From Panonychus citri (lineage: Eukaryota; Arthropoda; Arachnida; Trombidiformes; Tetranychidae), in the NCBI RefSeq assembly GCF_014898815.1, contig NW_026515411.1, positions 1 through 64,000 of the forward strand: 64,000 bases of DNA. The letters are read 5' to 3'. Under the pieces are notes generated by a model. It was not told the origin of the DNA. It saw only the letters and a list, made by a program, of their open reading frames with translations, and ran no database searches. The translations under genes were made by a program, and so were the position numbers. Numbering within the stretch: position 1 is the first letter of the stretch; each line of letters starts with the position of its first letter. Positions 23,547 through 36,709 of this stretch are shown here, piece by piece.

Positions 23547-23640
23547 ATAAGTTGTAGAATTAAAAGTTAAACATGTAATTGATACTCTAATTTATCCATA
23601 TCCATAGATCTTGCTAATTAATCACATCCCTTTGAAATAA

Positions 23641-23920
23641 GTAAACAATGGGTGGAAACAATTAACTTGTTAAACACTTTGACCAATTTTAAGAATCCAA
23701 AAGGAAAATAATGGAAACACTTTGAGAATCTTTCGAATTGAAAGTCGATCCTTTACTTTTTCTTTGTTGACTTAATCTTTCAGAATGAAAATATGTCAGT
23801 TCTCAGATAAAATCAACAAGTTTATATCGAAATTGTTAGAGAATTTGTTACGAGATATTCTCACCATGAAATCAAATTTTGCTTCGACAATTAAATTCTC
23901 GTAAATTCTAAAACAATCCG
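23641..23920. repeat. Upstream interspersed element, ~270 bp
   Basis: The module runs from 'acaattaacttgttaaacac' through 'ggaaacactttgagaatc' to 'gagatattctcaccatgaaa'. It occurs at about 5361-5615, 14771-14925 (partial), 23641-23900, 29636-29905 and 36239-36500, with shorter traces at about 53190 and 58530. It usually lies 0.2-1.7 kb upstream of a family first exon, so it is best read as co-duplicated 5' flank, possibly containing enhancer sequence. A (cattcatt) run follows in three copies. Confidence 0.7.
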
Positions 23921-23989
23921 ATTTTCTTTCATTCATTCATTCATAAAGGCTTTCAGTTTTTAGAAACCGAAAATTAATAGAAACGAAAA

Positions 23990-24376
23990 AAACATAATAC
24001 AAATTGTAGTATTGTAAAAGATATTTCCCTATATTCCCATTTCTAGGGAATAAATTAATAACCTAAATAATGGAACCATAAGAATGGAGCTAATCAAAGT
24101 TACCAATTTATATTAATGTTTGATACTTGAAGGACATGTAATAATCGATTCAGCAAGAATAAATAATAACAGTAATCAAATTTATCTTAAAACTTTTAGA
24201 AATGAAAAACAAAATGATTCAAATTAGATGATCTTTTTGAATACATTTAATTGCATAAAATATTTTTCGTAGTTAAAAACATAAATATTCCAATTAAAAC
24301 AATTTTAGTTTCGTTCAGAATCGGAAAAGTTTTCGTGAATTTAAAAACTTTGTTAGAGAGATATTCTTCATTAAAG
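23990..24376. other. Transporter scraps and spacer
   Basis: 23990-24112 contains two short pieces of the FLVCR-like gene joined together (about 36800-36840 and 37018-37090). The remainder to 24376 is AT-rich 3' flank of copy E, similar to the flank of copy B. No open frame. Confidence 0.55.
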
Positions 24377-27300
24377 TTAGTGATTAATAAATTGTAATAC
24401 ATTCAGCAAATTTCTATGTTTTCGAGGAATTGTTTAGTAGATTGTTCATAGATAGGATATTTCACCAATTCGTTACATATTCCCTTAATTCAGCTGCAAT
24501 TTTCTAAATTGTTTCGATCCCTGTCGCCTCTACAATTTTACTCTCATAAATACTAAAACAATGTTCCAATGCTTTTTCCAAGATTTTCTCGGTCGGTTTC
24601 AGGAAGATATTCTTTGTTACTGCACACTGATGAGTCCAAAATATTGCGATGTTCAATGAAGGTTCAGGATCATTTAAAACTATTGATCGTTTCACATCAA
24701 TCAATAAATCCGTCAATCGACGGATGAGAGCACAAAACTTCCTGGTCTTTCGATAAAATTATTCGATGTCTTCTGGATTCCATGGAATATATAATAATTA
24801 CATTTAGTTGGGACGAAACAATCTCCAATCGAAAAAAACTTTACGAGCATGGATGAACTTTCCCCAGTCCCGAAAGCAGTAGAACTTTCTGGACGAGTTG
24901 TCGATTGAAACGAATTGCTGAGTATCTCTAGAGCGAACTTAATATTATTATATTCTTTCGTGTGAAAATAATGATGCGCAAGTCGATAGAGGGATTTGCC
25001 ACGGTTAGGATAACGGCCTATGTTTCTATACATTTGAGCCAGACACAATTCTTGAATTTTTTCATACCATAATTGTCCTTCACTTTCCAATGTAATCGAA
25101 TCACGTACCACCTCTTCGACATCTTCTGGTAAAGAACCAAAGAAAGTATTTTTTGCAGCACGAGTTAAAAACACCAGCATTTGTGATAATATTTGCGCTG
25201 ATAGATTTCTATGTTTAAAAATATGCTTAAGGACACAAGCGTAAATCCGATAGTGAATTTCGCTGCCAAAACAATGAATTTGAATAGTAGAATTAACATT
25301 ATCAATTTCAGCTGTCGCTTCACTTGAAATAGGATGAGACAAAGATAATTCGTAATATTCAAGTGCTTGTAAGATGTTACTTCTTTCAGCGATTTTTCCT
25401 AGAAAATAATAATAATAATTAATTTCATTGGAAGCAGGTAACTTGCTACCATGGTCGAAGCAAACTTTAGCTTGATCAAGAAAAGTTTGATGTTGCTCGG
25501 TCATTTCATCTTTTTTTGAATTCTCCAAAACTGGTCCAAATTTCATGACTCGAGAAATATAACTCGCTATACTGTAAGAGAGCTTTCCATATTCGAGCCA
25601 TAACTTGGATTCACTTTTTTTCAGCTTAACCGCTTTAATGAAACAACGAGATGCTTTTTTCCCCAGAAGTAACACTTGATGAGTAGATGAGTAGAAAACT
25701 CGACCATTCTGTTTGGGAATAGAAATTTGGGATTAGAACTTTAACAAAATAAGTAGTTTTAAAACTTACAGCCGAAGAATATTGATCAATCTGACTTGTT
25801 ATTGCAAGAGCACAGCCAACCCATGAATCAAATCGACTCGATTTAAAGTTAGATCAAGAATATAAAATTTGATGGCTTTCCTATGAATTAGATAAATAAT
25901 ATAATTAGAAATCATTTATATTTGCAAGCTATTAAAATGAATTAACTTACTGAAAGTCTTTGTTTTTAAAGTAATAATCAGCTAAATAATAATAAAGATC
26001 TTGAGTAACATGATCTTTTGGAATACTTGTTGTAAGCTCAATTGATTTTCCATGATCGATATATTCTTTGACAGAATTAGAAAATCTTTCAGGATTTAAA
26101 TTTTCAGGGACCAAGGAAGCAAATTGCATAACAACTCTTCAGTATTTGAACTAATTGATTTACTTATTTCACTTGTAAAAGTTGGTAAAGTTCTTGGAAT
26201 GAAGTAATTGTAAATAGTATGCATGTCCTTCCAAAGTAGAGAAACTCCGGATTCATGATTAGCTGATAAAAAGCTACATCCTAAGTGTTTGTAATAACAA
26301 CCAAGGCAGCTAAAGATTAATTTCTCTCTCTCGATATTTGCTTGATCGGTCAAGTAATCAAGTGAAAGAGATAAAAACTCTCCATTGGAATCACAACAAG
26401 CTTTTTTATTCCCTAGATAATCGTGAACTGAACTAATCAAATTAGCAATTTTTTCCTCACCCCGATTACCAAGTCGCATCTCGTTTATAAATGTTTGTAG
26501 AATACAAGTCCAGGACAGTGCATTGTAATCTTCGGTCCCTAATTTTAGCAATTTGATCGCTAATTCTCGATCAATAGATGATCCATCACCATTCTTGAGA
26601 TAAAATAGTAATAGTTTTAACAATCGATCAGTTAATTGTTTACTTTTAGCAATTATTTCGATCCCTCGTTTCCATTGTTGTGATGATTGAATGGCTTGAT
26701 AGAGACACTCTTCTTCTTGTTCAGAGAGTTCAGATTTAGATGCTAATAGTTCAACAATTTCCTCATGTCGATGTTGATCCAATAATGTGTCCAAATTATT
26801 TCCATTCATCTTATTAATCATTGATCTAAGTGAAAATGAGGTATAGACAGTTTGATTTGCCGCTTGCACTGATTTGAGGTTAGACTTTTCTAAAACTTGA
26901 TTCGCCTTGAGGAGAAAATCAACTTTGGACTCTTTGATTCCTCGAAGAGTCAAGAGACGAATGAAAAATTCATCATAATCGTTGGTGCCGAATAAATCTC
27001 GGAGATATGGAATTGATTCAGTTAGAAATATTGCTTCAGATTGATTGAATTGAACTTCATTAGCTTTTAAAATTAATTTTGTCTTGTTAACACTTATATT
27101 CTCAATAGAGCACGTTAAAGGTGTCGGTAACTTATTCCATTTTCGATAAATTCTATACAGATCCATGAAATTAGAAGGTAATTTGATCGCAGTGGCTTCG
27201 TTTGCTATTTCATAGAGAAGATCAGTGATGAGCCGATATATTTGTTTACCTTTAGAATCAAATGGCATTTGTTTCGAGCGGTAACGGGTTAAAATTAAAT

Positions 27301-29315
27301 GTTCCACTTGAGCTTCGTTCTGTGTGTGTACATCTAGCTCCTCTTCTTGGGCTATGTCACGAGCTAAAATATTTTCGGGGAACATTGAGAATATCTTTTT
27401 GTACATATTTTCGGCTGTTGGATCTTTTGGCTGTGAATCTTCAACTGATGTTCGTTTTGCTGATGGATCATGACCTTGGCTCTTTCGTTTATGATTTTGA
27501 TTTTCTTTGGAAGAAATCGACACGCTACTTACAGAAGCATTGGAACGAGGATTGCCAGAGACTTTTAATGTTATCACTGTTCTATAATTGACATGCTGTT
27601 TTTCTATGTCACTACTAATAGTTATTAGAGCTGAAATCAAGGATTGTAACGACGAAAGTGTTTCTGAATTGAGGTCTAATTGCAGAGATTTTCGAACCCT
27701 TTCTTGTTGAGTTTCAGTCTTCTTTTGTCCATCACGAAGTTGTTTCATCTTTTTGAGTTCGTCTAAAATTTTTGTTTTTCTTGTCAAATCATCTGTGGAT
27801 TTACCCCGAATCAGATAATCAAGATCAACAGGTATTTCTGATTTTAAAGTTGGTGTTGATTTCAAAATCTCTGATATTAAAACACGAGCTTTGAAGTAAT
27901 TAGAATCTGAAGTCAAACCTTTAATCGCAAATTTTAGACAATTACTGTTATCATTGAAAACGAAGTAAAGACCAATTAAAGTGTCAAAAGCAATCCAGTT
28001 GGTCGGACTGATTCGGTGAGCTTCTTCAAAACAAACACGTGCGATGAGAAAATCAGACTGATTAAGAGCTCGTTTACCTGTTTCAATCAAAAGAGTTACA
28101 TCACCGCCATCAATGGACCAGCAGTCGAGCAAATAATCTAGATTATTTTGTGAAAGTTTTCCTTTAGTCTTGAGGCCGTGAAATTTTTTCATGAGGCTGT
28201 TTTGTTGACAGTAACAAGATGAATCTAAACAGCTATCTTTGTGCGAATTCATATCTTTGATTAAGTCGTAGGTTAATTCGAGTAAACTATCAGGAAAGAA
28301 TGGACCATGATTGAGATTCCAGTTCCGTGGACCAGGAACCATTTCATGAAAAGCTTTTTCAGATTCTTTAGCCCAATCTACACCCGATTTGGTCAATTCA
28401 GGAATAACATACGATTTCACTATCTCTTCGACCCATAACTTTAATTTCGTGTCCGCAAGCTTATTGTTAAGCTTATTCGACTTGATGAGATCGAATATTC
28501 CAAATTTATCACTGCGATTCAATTGTTTCAGAAATTGTTTAACTTTGTCCACTTCCGCTCGCAAAGAATCAATTTTGACCTTGTTAGCACTCAAGTAACA
28601 CTTTAATTCACTTCTCATGTGACCGATTCCTTTATTGAATTATTTTTCGTTTTCTCGATCGTGTACTATTTAGTTTTGTGTTCAACAGATCAAATCGCTT
28701 TTGTACATCAGCACAATAAATTTTAAGATTTTCGGTAATATTTCTGTTGTTTGTATCGTTGTTGTCTGGTGCAATTTCCACGAAATTGCATGAGTTATCA
28801 TCATTTTTGCATGATCCACAGAAAAACTCATTAGTTGTCTGGTCCATAAATTTAGCGATGAAATACTCACACCTGGAACATGGTTCGGCGTTTGAGTTCG
28901 AATCGATGATCGTAGGCGAGCATCTTTTTGGTTGATAAACTATACTATGAAATCTGACGAAATGAATATCACAAAAATCTTTATTTCCACACAAACAACG
29001 GCAAATTGCTTGATTGTTACAAACGGAATCATCTTCACATCTTTTCCTGTCAATGGCTTTGAGATAATCTGTTTCGACAAGTTCAATGTTCCACAAGGCA
29101 CTTAAACGATTTTCTTGCCTGCACTCATCACAAAACGTCTTCAAACATTTGTGAATATAAAAAACGTCACTTTGATCGTGACCACAGTCCAACTTGGCGA
29201 TTGATTGGCTACTTGTTACCTGTTTCGGATCAAGAGATTCAAGTGGTTGAATTGAGTAAAAGGTTAGTTAAACGATAGTAATGGAAAGGCCAAAAAAAAT
29301 ACTTACTTCTGCCAT
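24377..29315 (-). pseudogene. TRIM-CABIN1 family copy E (near-complete, frameshifted)
   Basis: Exons: 29307-29315 (Met-Ala-Glu), 25951-29219, 25770-25880 (111 nt, one short of the usual 112), 24377-25708. The RING-like region ends in SALW, so it lacks the last CxxC. The main frame covers 840 codons from the coiled coil through the CABIN1 blocks (FEEAHRISPTNWIAFDTLIG, KRKSQGHDPSAKR). Lesions relative to B: several bases lost at 28630-28675 before the coiled coil, 1 nt in a GGG run near 26113, 1 nt in exon 3, and several in the last 220 bp of exon 4. The lesions cluster at a few places, so either a young pseudogene or local assembly error is possible. Closest paralogues are B and D. Confidence 0.78.
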
Positions 29316-30004
29316 GAAGATTAATCAATTGATCTTTGAATTAATCGATTTCAGCTTTTGATCTCGGTTGGTGAATATGAGCCAGAAAGATGATCGAAGA
29401 AATCAACTTTATTTATGGAAAGCGTATCAATAAATAATCAACATTCAAATTCCAAGTCCCCTTAATTGTTACAAACAAGTATTTCGATCCACTCATTTAA
29501 ATGGTCAAAATGATTAATTATCTTTTGCAAATGTTAGCTTGACAAAATTAAACATTTTTATCAGTTCTTTCTGATAAAAAAAACACTCGAAACTTTTAGC
29601 TTATAAATAAGTTAATATAATGTTAACTCTTATAAGTAAACAATTGATGGAAACAATTAACTTGTTAAACACTTTGACCAATTTTAAGAATCCAAAAGGA
29701 AAATAATGGAAACACTTTGAGAATCTTTCGAATTTAAAGTCGATCCTTTACTGTTTCTTTGTTGACTTAATCTTTCAGAATGAAAATATTCCAGTTCTCA
29801 GATAAAATCAACAAGTTTATATCGAAATTGTTAGAGAATTTGTTACGAGATATTCTCACCATGAAATCCAATTTTGCTCCGACAATTAAACTCTCGTAAA
29901 TTCTAAAACAATCTGATTTTCTTTCCTTCATTCATTCATAAATTCTTTCAGTTTTTAGAAACCGAAAATTAATAGAATGTTGGATCATCAGTCTACGAGT
30001 AGTA
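29316..30004. other. 5' spacer of copy E
   Basis: Upstream flank shared with copies B and D ('gtgaatatgagccagaaagatgatc'), then the ~270-bp interspersed element (29636-29905), then a short cattcattcat run. No coding frame. Confidence 0.5.
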
Positions 30005-30475
30005 GGTTATCTGAAAGAATGGGCTATGGTTAGACTTTCAATTCAGTGGACCAGGAACCAACTCATGAAGAGCAGTCTCTCTACTTCAAACAACACCGAA
30101 TTTTGTAAATTCAAGAATATTATACGATTGGACGATTTCCTTGACAAAAAGACACAATTTCGAGTCCGCAAGTTTATAATTAAGTTTATCCGACTTGATT
30201 AGATTGATTATTCCAAGTTTATGATTTCGTTTCAATAGATTCGAAAATTGTTTAACTTTGTCCACTGAAGCTCGCAAAGAGTCTAATTGATCTTTGTTAA
30301 TGTTCACATAAGATTCCAATTCTTTTTGCAAGTGGTTGATTTCGTTATTGAACTTATCCTTTTCTTTTTCAATTTCATTCGTATACTCTTTTAGTTTTAT
30401 GTTCAATAGATCCAATTGCTTTTGTACATCAGCAAGATAAATTTTAATATTTTCTGTTACTCTGATGTTGTTTTT
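30005..30475 (-). pseudogene. Relic of family exon 2 (coiled-coil part)
   Basis: A 109-codon frame with the coiled coil (LKEYTNEIEKEKDKFNNEI) and the start of the following helical region, then a shift near 30090 and a trace of the GPRNW motif at ~30045. It ends abruptly near 30475 before the zinc clusters. Sequence is closest to the G/I/J/K subgroup. Confidence 0.7.
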
Positions 30476-30618
30476 TGGAACAGGGAAATGTTTTCGTAGT
30501 GATAAAAGTAATTAATCCTATTGTAATAATTTTATTTTAGTTAAATTTTGAAATGATTCTCGTAAATTTTAGAAATATTGTTAAAAAAATCTCTCATTAT
30601 GGAAATCGATTAATAAAA

Positions 30619-33600
30619 TTAATCAATTGTTAAACATGCATCATGTTTTTTGAGAAATTGTTGAGCCTGTTGTTTATAGATAGGATATTCCATCAATTTG
30701 CTACAAGTGCTCTTTACATCAGCTATAATTTTATCTAAATTGTTACAATTTTCTTTTGCTTTTGTAATTCGACTTTCGTAAATGTTAAAACAATGTTCCA
30801 TTGATCGTTTTCCAAGAGTGACCCGATCAGAATCATAAAACAATCCTTGACTACCTAATTCTGATGAAGCCAGAAGTGCTGCAATTTTGGAAAGTTGTTC
30901 AGCATCACCCAAATTCTTGTTTACATTAATCAATAACTGAGTCGACCGATGCATATGAGTGATAAAATTTCCTGACCTCTTTAATATGTCATCTGGTGTC
31001 GTTTGCATAGGGAATAGACACCAAGATGTAGTCAAGTCAAAAAGACCATAAAACATGTGTTCTGAACCGGCTGAACTACCAACATCGGATGAAGAGCCTT
31101 GTAAAGTAGTTGGAAATTGAAATCTATCTGTAAGTACCTTTTGTGAAAATCGATAGTCTTCAGTCAGAAAATGATGATGAGCAATTCGATAAAGCGATTT
31201 GTAATGATGACGATAATCTTTTAAAATGTAAAGAAACTCTTCAAGACACGTTTGTACTATTCTGGTGAATAATTGCTCACTATCGCTTTCGAGGATTCCA
31301 TCATGGACTAGAGTAGCCAAATCAGTCACCGTTTCGTTGACATCTCGCATGATTTCATCATCTGTTTCATCTTTTAGATTAAACCAAGAACCAAAATAGC
31401 TTTTTTTAGCACGAGTTAGAAACAACATGATCTGTGATAATATTTTTGCTGGCGGAGTTTTGTGCCTATTAATATACTTGAGGACACAAGCATGAATACG
31501 ATAATGAATTTCGTTGCCAAACCCATCACAAATTTCATCGACATAATCGATACCACGATTTGCTGCACTTGAGAACATATGAAGCTTAGATAATTCATAA
31601 TATCGAAGTGGTTGTAAGATGTTACTTTTTTCAGCGATTTTTCCTAAGAAATAGTAATTTAACCAAATTTCGTCATCATTGGCGAATTTGTTAGCTGATT
31701 CGAAGCAAACTCGAGCTTTGTCTAAGAATTGATTTCGTTGTTTTTTAATTTCTTCTTTTTGTGAATTCTCTAAAACTGGTCCAAATTTCATGACTCGCGA
31801 AATATAACTCGCGATGTTATAAGCACACTTTCCATATTTAGTCATTAATTTAGATTCACCTTCTTTAAGTCGAAGTGCTTCATTGTAACATCGACCAGCT
31901 TTCTCTCCCAAAAGCAACACTTCATCAATAGCTGAGTAGAAAACTTGACAACTCTGTTTCAAAAAGAATTAGAGATAATTAAAGATTAGAATTGCAACAA
32001 AATAAACAAAAGATCAAATACTCACTGGTAAAGAATATTGGTAGATTAGATCTGTCATTGAGAGAGTACAACCAGCCCATGAATCAAATCGATTGCGATT
32101 TAAAGTTAAATCAAGAATATAAAATTTGATGGCTTTTCTATGAATTAGATAAATAATGTTATTAGAAATCATTTATATTTGCGAGCTATTAAAATGAATT
32201 AACTTACTGAAAGTCTTCCTTCTTCAAGTAATAATCAGCTAAATAATAGTAAAGATCTCGAGTAACATGATCTTTTGGAATACTTGTTGTAGGCTCAATT
32301 GATTTTCCATGATCGACATATTCTTTGACAGAATTGGAAAATCTTTCAGGATTTAAATTGTCAGGGACCAAGAGAAGTAAACTGCGTAATAACTCCTCAA
32401 TATTTGAGCCAATCGATTTACCTGTTTCACTATCAAAAGTTGGTAAAGTTTTAGGAATGAAGTGATTGTAAATAGGACGAATGTCCTTCCAACGTAGAGT
32501 AACTCTCGCTTCATGATGAGAGATAAGGAAGCTACATGTTAATTGATTGTAGAAACAACCAAGACAGCTGTTGATTAGTCTCTCTTTCTTTCTGTTACAT
32601 TGATTAATCAGATAATCTAATGAAAGAGATAAAAACTCTCCATTGTAATCACAACAAGCACCTACATGACCTAAATAATCGTGAACTGAACCAATCAAAC
32701 CACTGATTTTTCCTTCGTCTAATTTACCAACTCGCATTTCATTTATAAATGTTTGTAGAATACAAGTCCAGGCCATTGCATTGTAGTCTTTAGTCCCTAA
32801 TTTAAGCAATTTGATAGCCAATTCTCCGTTAATTGATAATTTATCACCATTCTTTAAACAAGCTCGTAACAGTTTCAACAATCGACCAGTTAATTGTTTA
32901 CTTTTAGCAATAATTTCGACTCCTCGTTTCCATTGTTTCGATGACTGAATAGCTTGACAAAGGTACACTTCTTCTTGTCTAGAGAGCTCAGATTTAGATG
33001 CTAACAGTTCAACAATTTCCTCGTGTCGATGTTGGTCCAATAACGTATCCAAATTATTTTCGTTCATCTTGTTGATCATTGATTTAAGAATAGACGAACA
33101 ATAAACTGTTTGATTTGTGGTTTGAACCAATTTAAGGTTAGATTTTTCGAAAACTTCATTTGCCATTAGAAGATAATCAACTTTAGATTCTGCGATTCCT
33201 CGAAGAATCATGAGACGAATGAAAAATTTATCATAATCGTTGGGATTCAATAAATCTCGCAGAAATGGAATTGATTCAGTCAAAAATACTGCTTCCGATT
33301 GATTAAAGTTCACTTCATTGGCAGTTAAGATCAATTTTGTCGTTAATATTCCAATACCAATGGTACAAAACGTTGAAGGTTTGGACAATGGATAACTTTT
33401 TCGATGAATTCCATACAGATCCATGAAATTAGAAGGTAATTTGATTAAAGCTGCTTGGTCTGCTATTTCGTAGAGAAGATCTCTTATTAGTAGACCGATT
33501 TGTTTTCCTTTTGAGACGAATGGTATTTGTTTCGAGCGATAACGGGTTAAAATTAAATGTTCCACTTGAGCTTCGTTATGTGTTTGTACCTGTAACTCTT

Positions 33601-35582
33601 CTTCTTGGACTATTTCACGAGTTAAAACACTTCCAGGAAACATGAAGAAAATCTTTTTGTACATATTGTCGACTGTTGCATCGGTTGTCTTTTTATCTCG
33701 AGCTGATCTTCGTTTGACAGATAACTCAGGACTTGACCCTCGTGTCTTTCGCTTATTATTTTGATTTAGGGCTTCCTGGTGAGAACTACGGATAGATTGA
33801 GAAGCATTGCAATTTTGGACCGGATTGAAAGAGACTTTGATTGATATTAACGAGTTTGGATCGACTCTGTTTTCGGTCATTTTGTTTTTAACGTCTATCA
33901 AGGCTGAAATGACAGATTTTAAAGAGTTATAGCTTGTGTCATTGAGATCGAAGCATAAAGATTTTCGAACATTTTCCCGTTTTGTTTCACTTTCCTTTCG
34001 TCTCTCATGGAGTTGTTTTAAATTCTCCAGAACTTCCAAAAGTTTCCTCTTTCTTTCTAAGCCTTGCTCAGGATTCCAATTTTTTAGATAATTAAGACGG
34101 ACAGGCAATTTGGATTCTAAAGATGGCGAAAGTTTCAACACCTCTGAGACTAATACACGACCTTTAAAGTAATTGCCATCCTTCATCAATCCTTTGATTG
34201 CGAGTTGTAGACATTCATTGTGATCATTGAGCACGAAATAAAGACCCATTAAAGTGTCGAGAACAAACCAATTGGTTGGATCGATTCGATGAGCTTCTTC
34301 AAAACATATTCGAGCAAACGTCAGATCGACTGACTGATTAAGTGCTCGTTTACCAGTTTCAATTAATAGAGTAACATCACCACCAGCAATGGAAGAACAG
34401 TCCAGAAAATAATCCAAATCGTTTTTTGTAAGTTGTTTTTGATTCGTGAGGTTGATAAACTTTTGTTGGATACAGTTCATAAGATTTCCTGACTTACAGT
34501 TGCAGGATTGAGAGTTACAGTCATTTTTATGGCGAAGATGATCTTTGATAAAGTCGTGAGCCAATTTAAGTAAATTATCTGGAAAGAATGGACTATGATT
34601 AGACTTCCAATTCCGTGGACCAGGAGCCAACTCATGAAAATCAGTCTCTTCGATCCAGTTAAAACCCGATTTTGTTAATTCAGGAATACTATACGATTGG
34701 ACAATTTCCTTAACCCAAAGCCGTAATTTCGAGTCCGCAAGATTATAGTTGAGCTTATCCGACTTGATGATATTGATTATTCCAAGTTTATCATTTCGAT
34801 TCAATAGATTCAAAAATTGTTTAACTTTGTCAGCTGCATTTCGCAAAGAGTCTAATTGATCTTTGTTACTGTTCACATAAGATTCCAATTCCTTTTGCAA
34901 GTAGTCAATCTCTTCATTGAACTTTGTCTTTTCTTTTTCAATTTCATTCGTATACTCTTTTAGTCTTATGTTCAATAGATCCAATTGTTTTTGTACATCA
35001 TCAAGATAAATTTTAATATTTTCTGTTACTCTGATGTTGTTGGTATCTGTGTTGTTGTTGTCTAATTCAATTGGTACGATATTAGAAGAATTGTTATTCT
35101 TTGCACATTTTGCACAAAACAATTCACTGGTTTCATTGTCGAAAAATTGAGCGATGCATTTGCTACATTTGGAACATGGTTGATCATCAGTCTCCGAACT
35201 GAGAATCACAGCACAACATCGTTTTGATGGTAAAATTGTTCTATGAAAACTAAGTAAATGAGGCTCACAAAAATCTCTTTCATCACAAAAACAATGGAAA
35301 ATGGCTTGATTGTTACAAACGGAATCATCTCTACATCTTTTCCTTTCAATGGCTTTGAGATAATCAGTTTCGACGAGTTTAGATTTACACAAGACACACA
35401 AATCATTTTCTTGTTTACACTTGCCACAAAATGTTTTTAAACATTTGTGAACATAAAAAACATCACTTTGATTGTGACCACAGTCCAGCTTGTCGATTGA
35501 TTGATTACTCATTTCTTGTTGATGACAAGATTAAAATGTTTGAGTGAAAGGTTAGTCAAAAATTTATACTCACTTCTTCCAT
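30619..35582 (-). CDS. TRIM-like/CABIN1-like fusion protein, copy G (intact)
   Basis: Exons: 35574-35582 (Met-Glu-Glu, donor GTGAGT), exon 2 32208 to ~35512, 32026-32137, 30619-31953. From ATG 35512 the frame is open through all junctions, about 1,583 residues. The acceptor of exon 2 is unclear: the AG matching copy B is lost, so either translation starts at 35512 or splicing uses an AG just before LDCGH. The RING-like region is complete (HKCLKTFCGKC...CVLC), then a B-box-like cluster (CFCDERDFCEPH), CSKCSKC...FCAKC, a coiled coil, HKNDCNSQSCNC, TPRs and the CABIN1 blocks VHDYLGHVGACCDYNGEF and LYYYLADYYLKKEDF. Exon 4 is the long form with YYFLGKIAEKSN and YRIHACVLKYI. It is the best candidate for a functional RING-bearing paralogue. 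Confidence 0.86.
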
Positions 35583-36600
35583 GATCGATAGTAGAGATGA
35601 TTAAATGAGTCCAAAGCAAAATATTAAGGACAATTACCAACATTAGCTTCTGAAATCACTATTGAAAATGGTTGATCGGTATTTTAATCTTTTAAAGTAA
35701 CTTATGAGACGTTAAGATTGTTACTATCAATTATCATTTGACTATGTGATGGAATTTTGTTTCTATCGAAAAATTAATCGACCATCACGACAGATGTTAT
35801 TTATTGATCAATCTTTTCCATTTTTCTTAACTTAATTAGTTTTTTTCATTATCTTTCTCCCATGTAATTTTTTTCTCTAATCTATAGAATTTCAAAAGAG
35901 AAGTAAAGAAAGAAGGAATTTGTAGAAAGGAAGAAAGATAATAAAAAAACTTATTAAGATGAGAAAAAAGGTAAAGAGTAATTAGAAAGAAACATGCATC
36001 ATGATGGTCAATTTATTTTTCAACAGAAACAATGTTTCATCACACTTTTTCAAATGCCTCCCTTCACTGTTTCTCTGTTTAATTTCTTCAGCTCTGGAAA
36101 ATTTGCTAGTTTATTCGAAGCAAACTTGTGCGTGGTCGGAGAATCAAGCATGAGAAGCAAAATATTTGTAACAATCATAGTCAAAATGCCTAATGTTTCC
36201 ACCAATTGTGGTTTTGAAGTGGTTTCCTCATAGGGTAAGTTGGTGGAAACGATTAACTTGTAAAACATTTTGACAAATTGCAAGAATCCAAAAGAAAAAT
36301 AATGGAAACACTTCTAATGGCTTTAGAATCGAAAGTCGATCCTACACTTTTTCTTTGTTGACTTAATCTTTCAGAATAAAAATATTCCAGTTCGCAGATA
36401 AAATCAACAAGTTTATATCGAAATTGTTAGAGAATTTGTTACGAGATATTCTCACCATGAAATCCAATTTTGCTCCGACAATTAAATTCTCGTAAATTCT
36501 AAAACAATCCGATTTTCTTTCATTCATTCATTCATTCATTCATTCGTAAATTTATTTTATATTTTAAAAATCGTGATCCTGATTGTACAATTAGTTTATA
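35583..36600. other. Spacer between copy G and the transporter
   Basis: About 36085-36150 is an exon 4 relic ('tctggaaaatttgctagttt', compare 49040). 36239-36500 is the ~270-bp interspersed element. 36518-36547 is a (CATT)n microsatellite. The purine-rich stretch 35880-35990 shows nothing else. Small open frames at 35994-36283 are not conserved in other copies. Confidence 0.5.
36518..36547. repeat. (CATT)n microsatellite
   Basis: About seven CATT units. Shorter versions follow the same flanking element at about 23928 and 29922, so the repeat was copied with the element and then changed length. Confidence 0.85.
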
Positions 36601-36709
36601 TTAATAAAGTAATTGCGGAAATCACACTGAAACAAAATCTAATAAAATTTTATGTTTATTTATAGTTTACAATTATTCATTCAAATACATTATACAATTG
36701 TTCCATTAA

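Noticed and set aside
35994..36283. Overlapping 77-79 codon frames on both strands
   Set aside because: The sequence is a patchwork of an exon 4 relic and spacer; no conservation of either frame elsewhere in the window.
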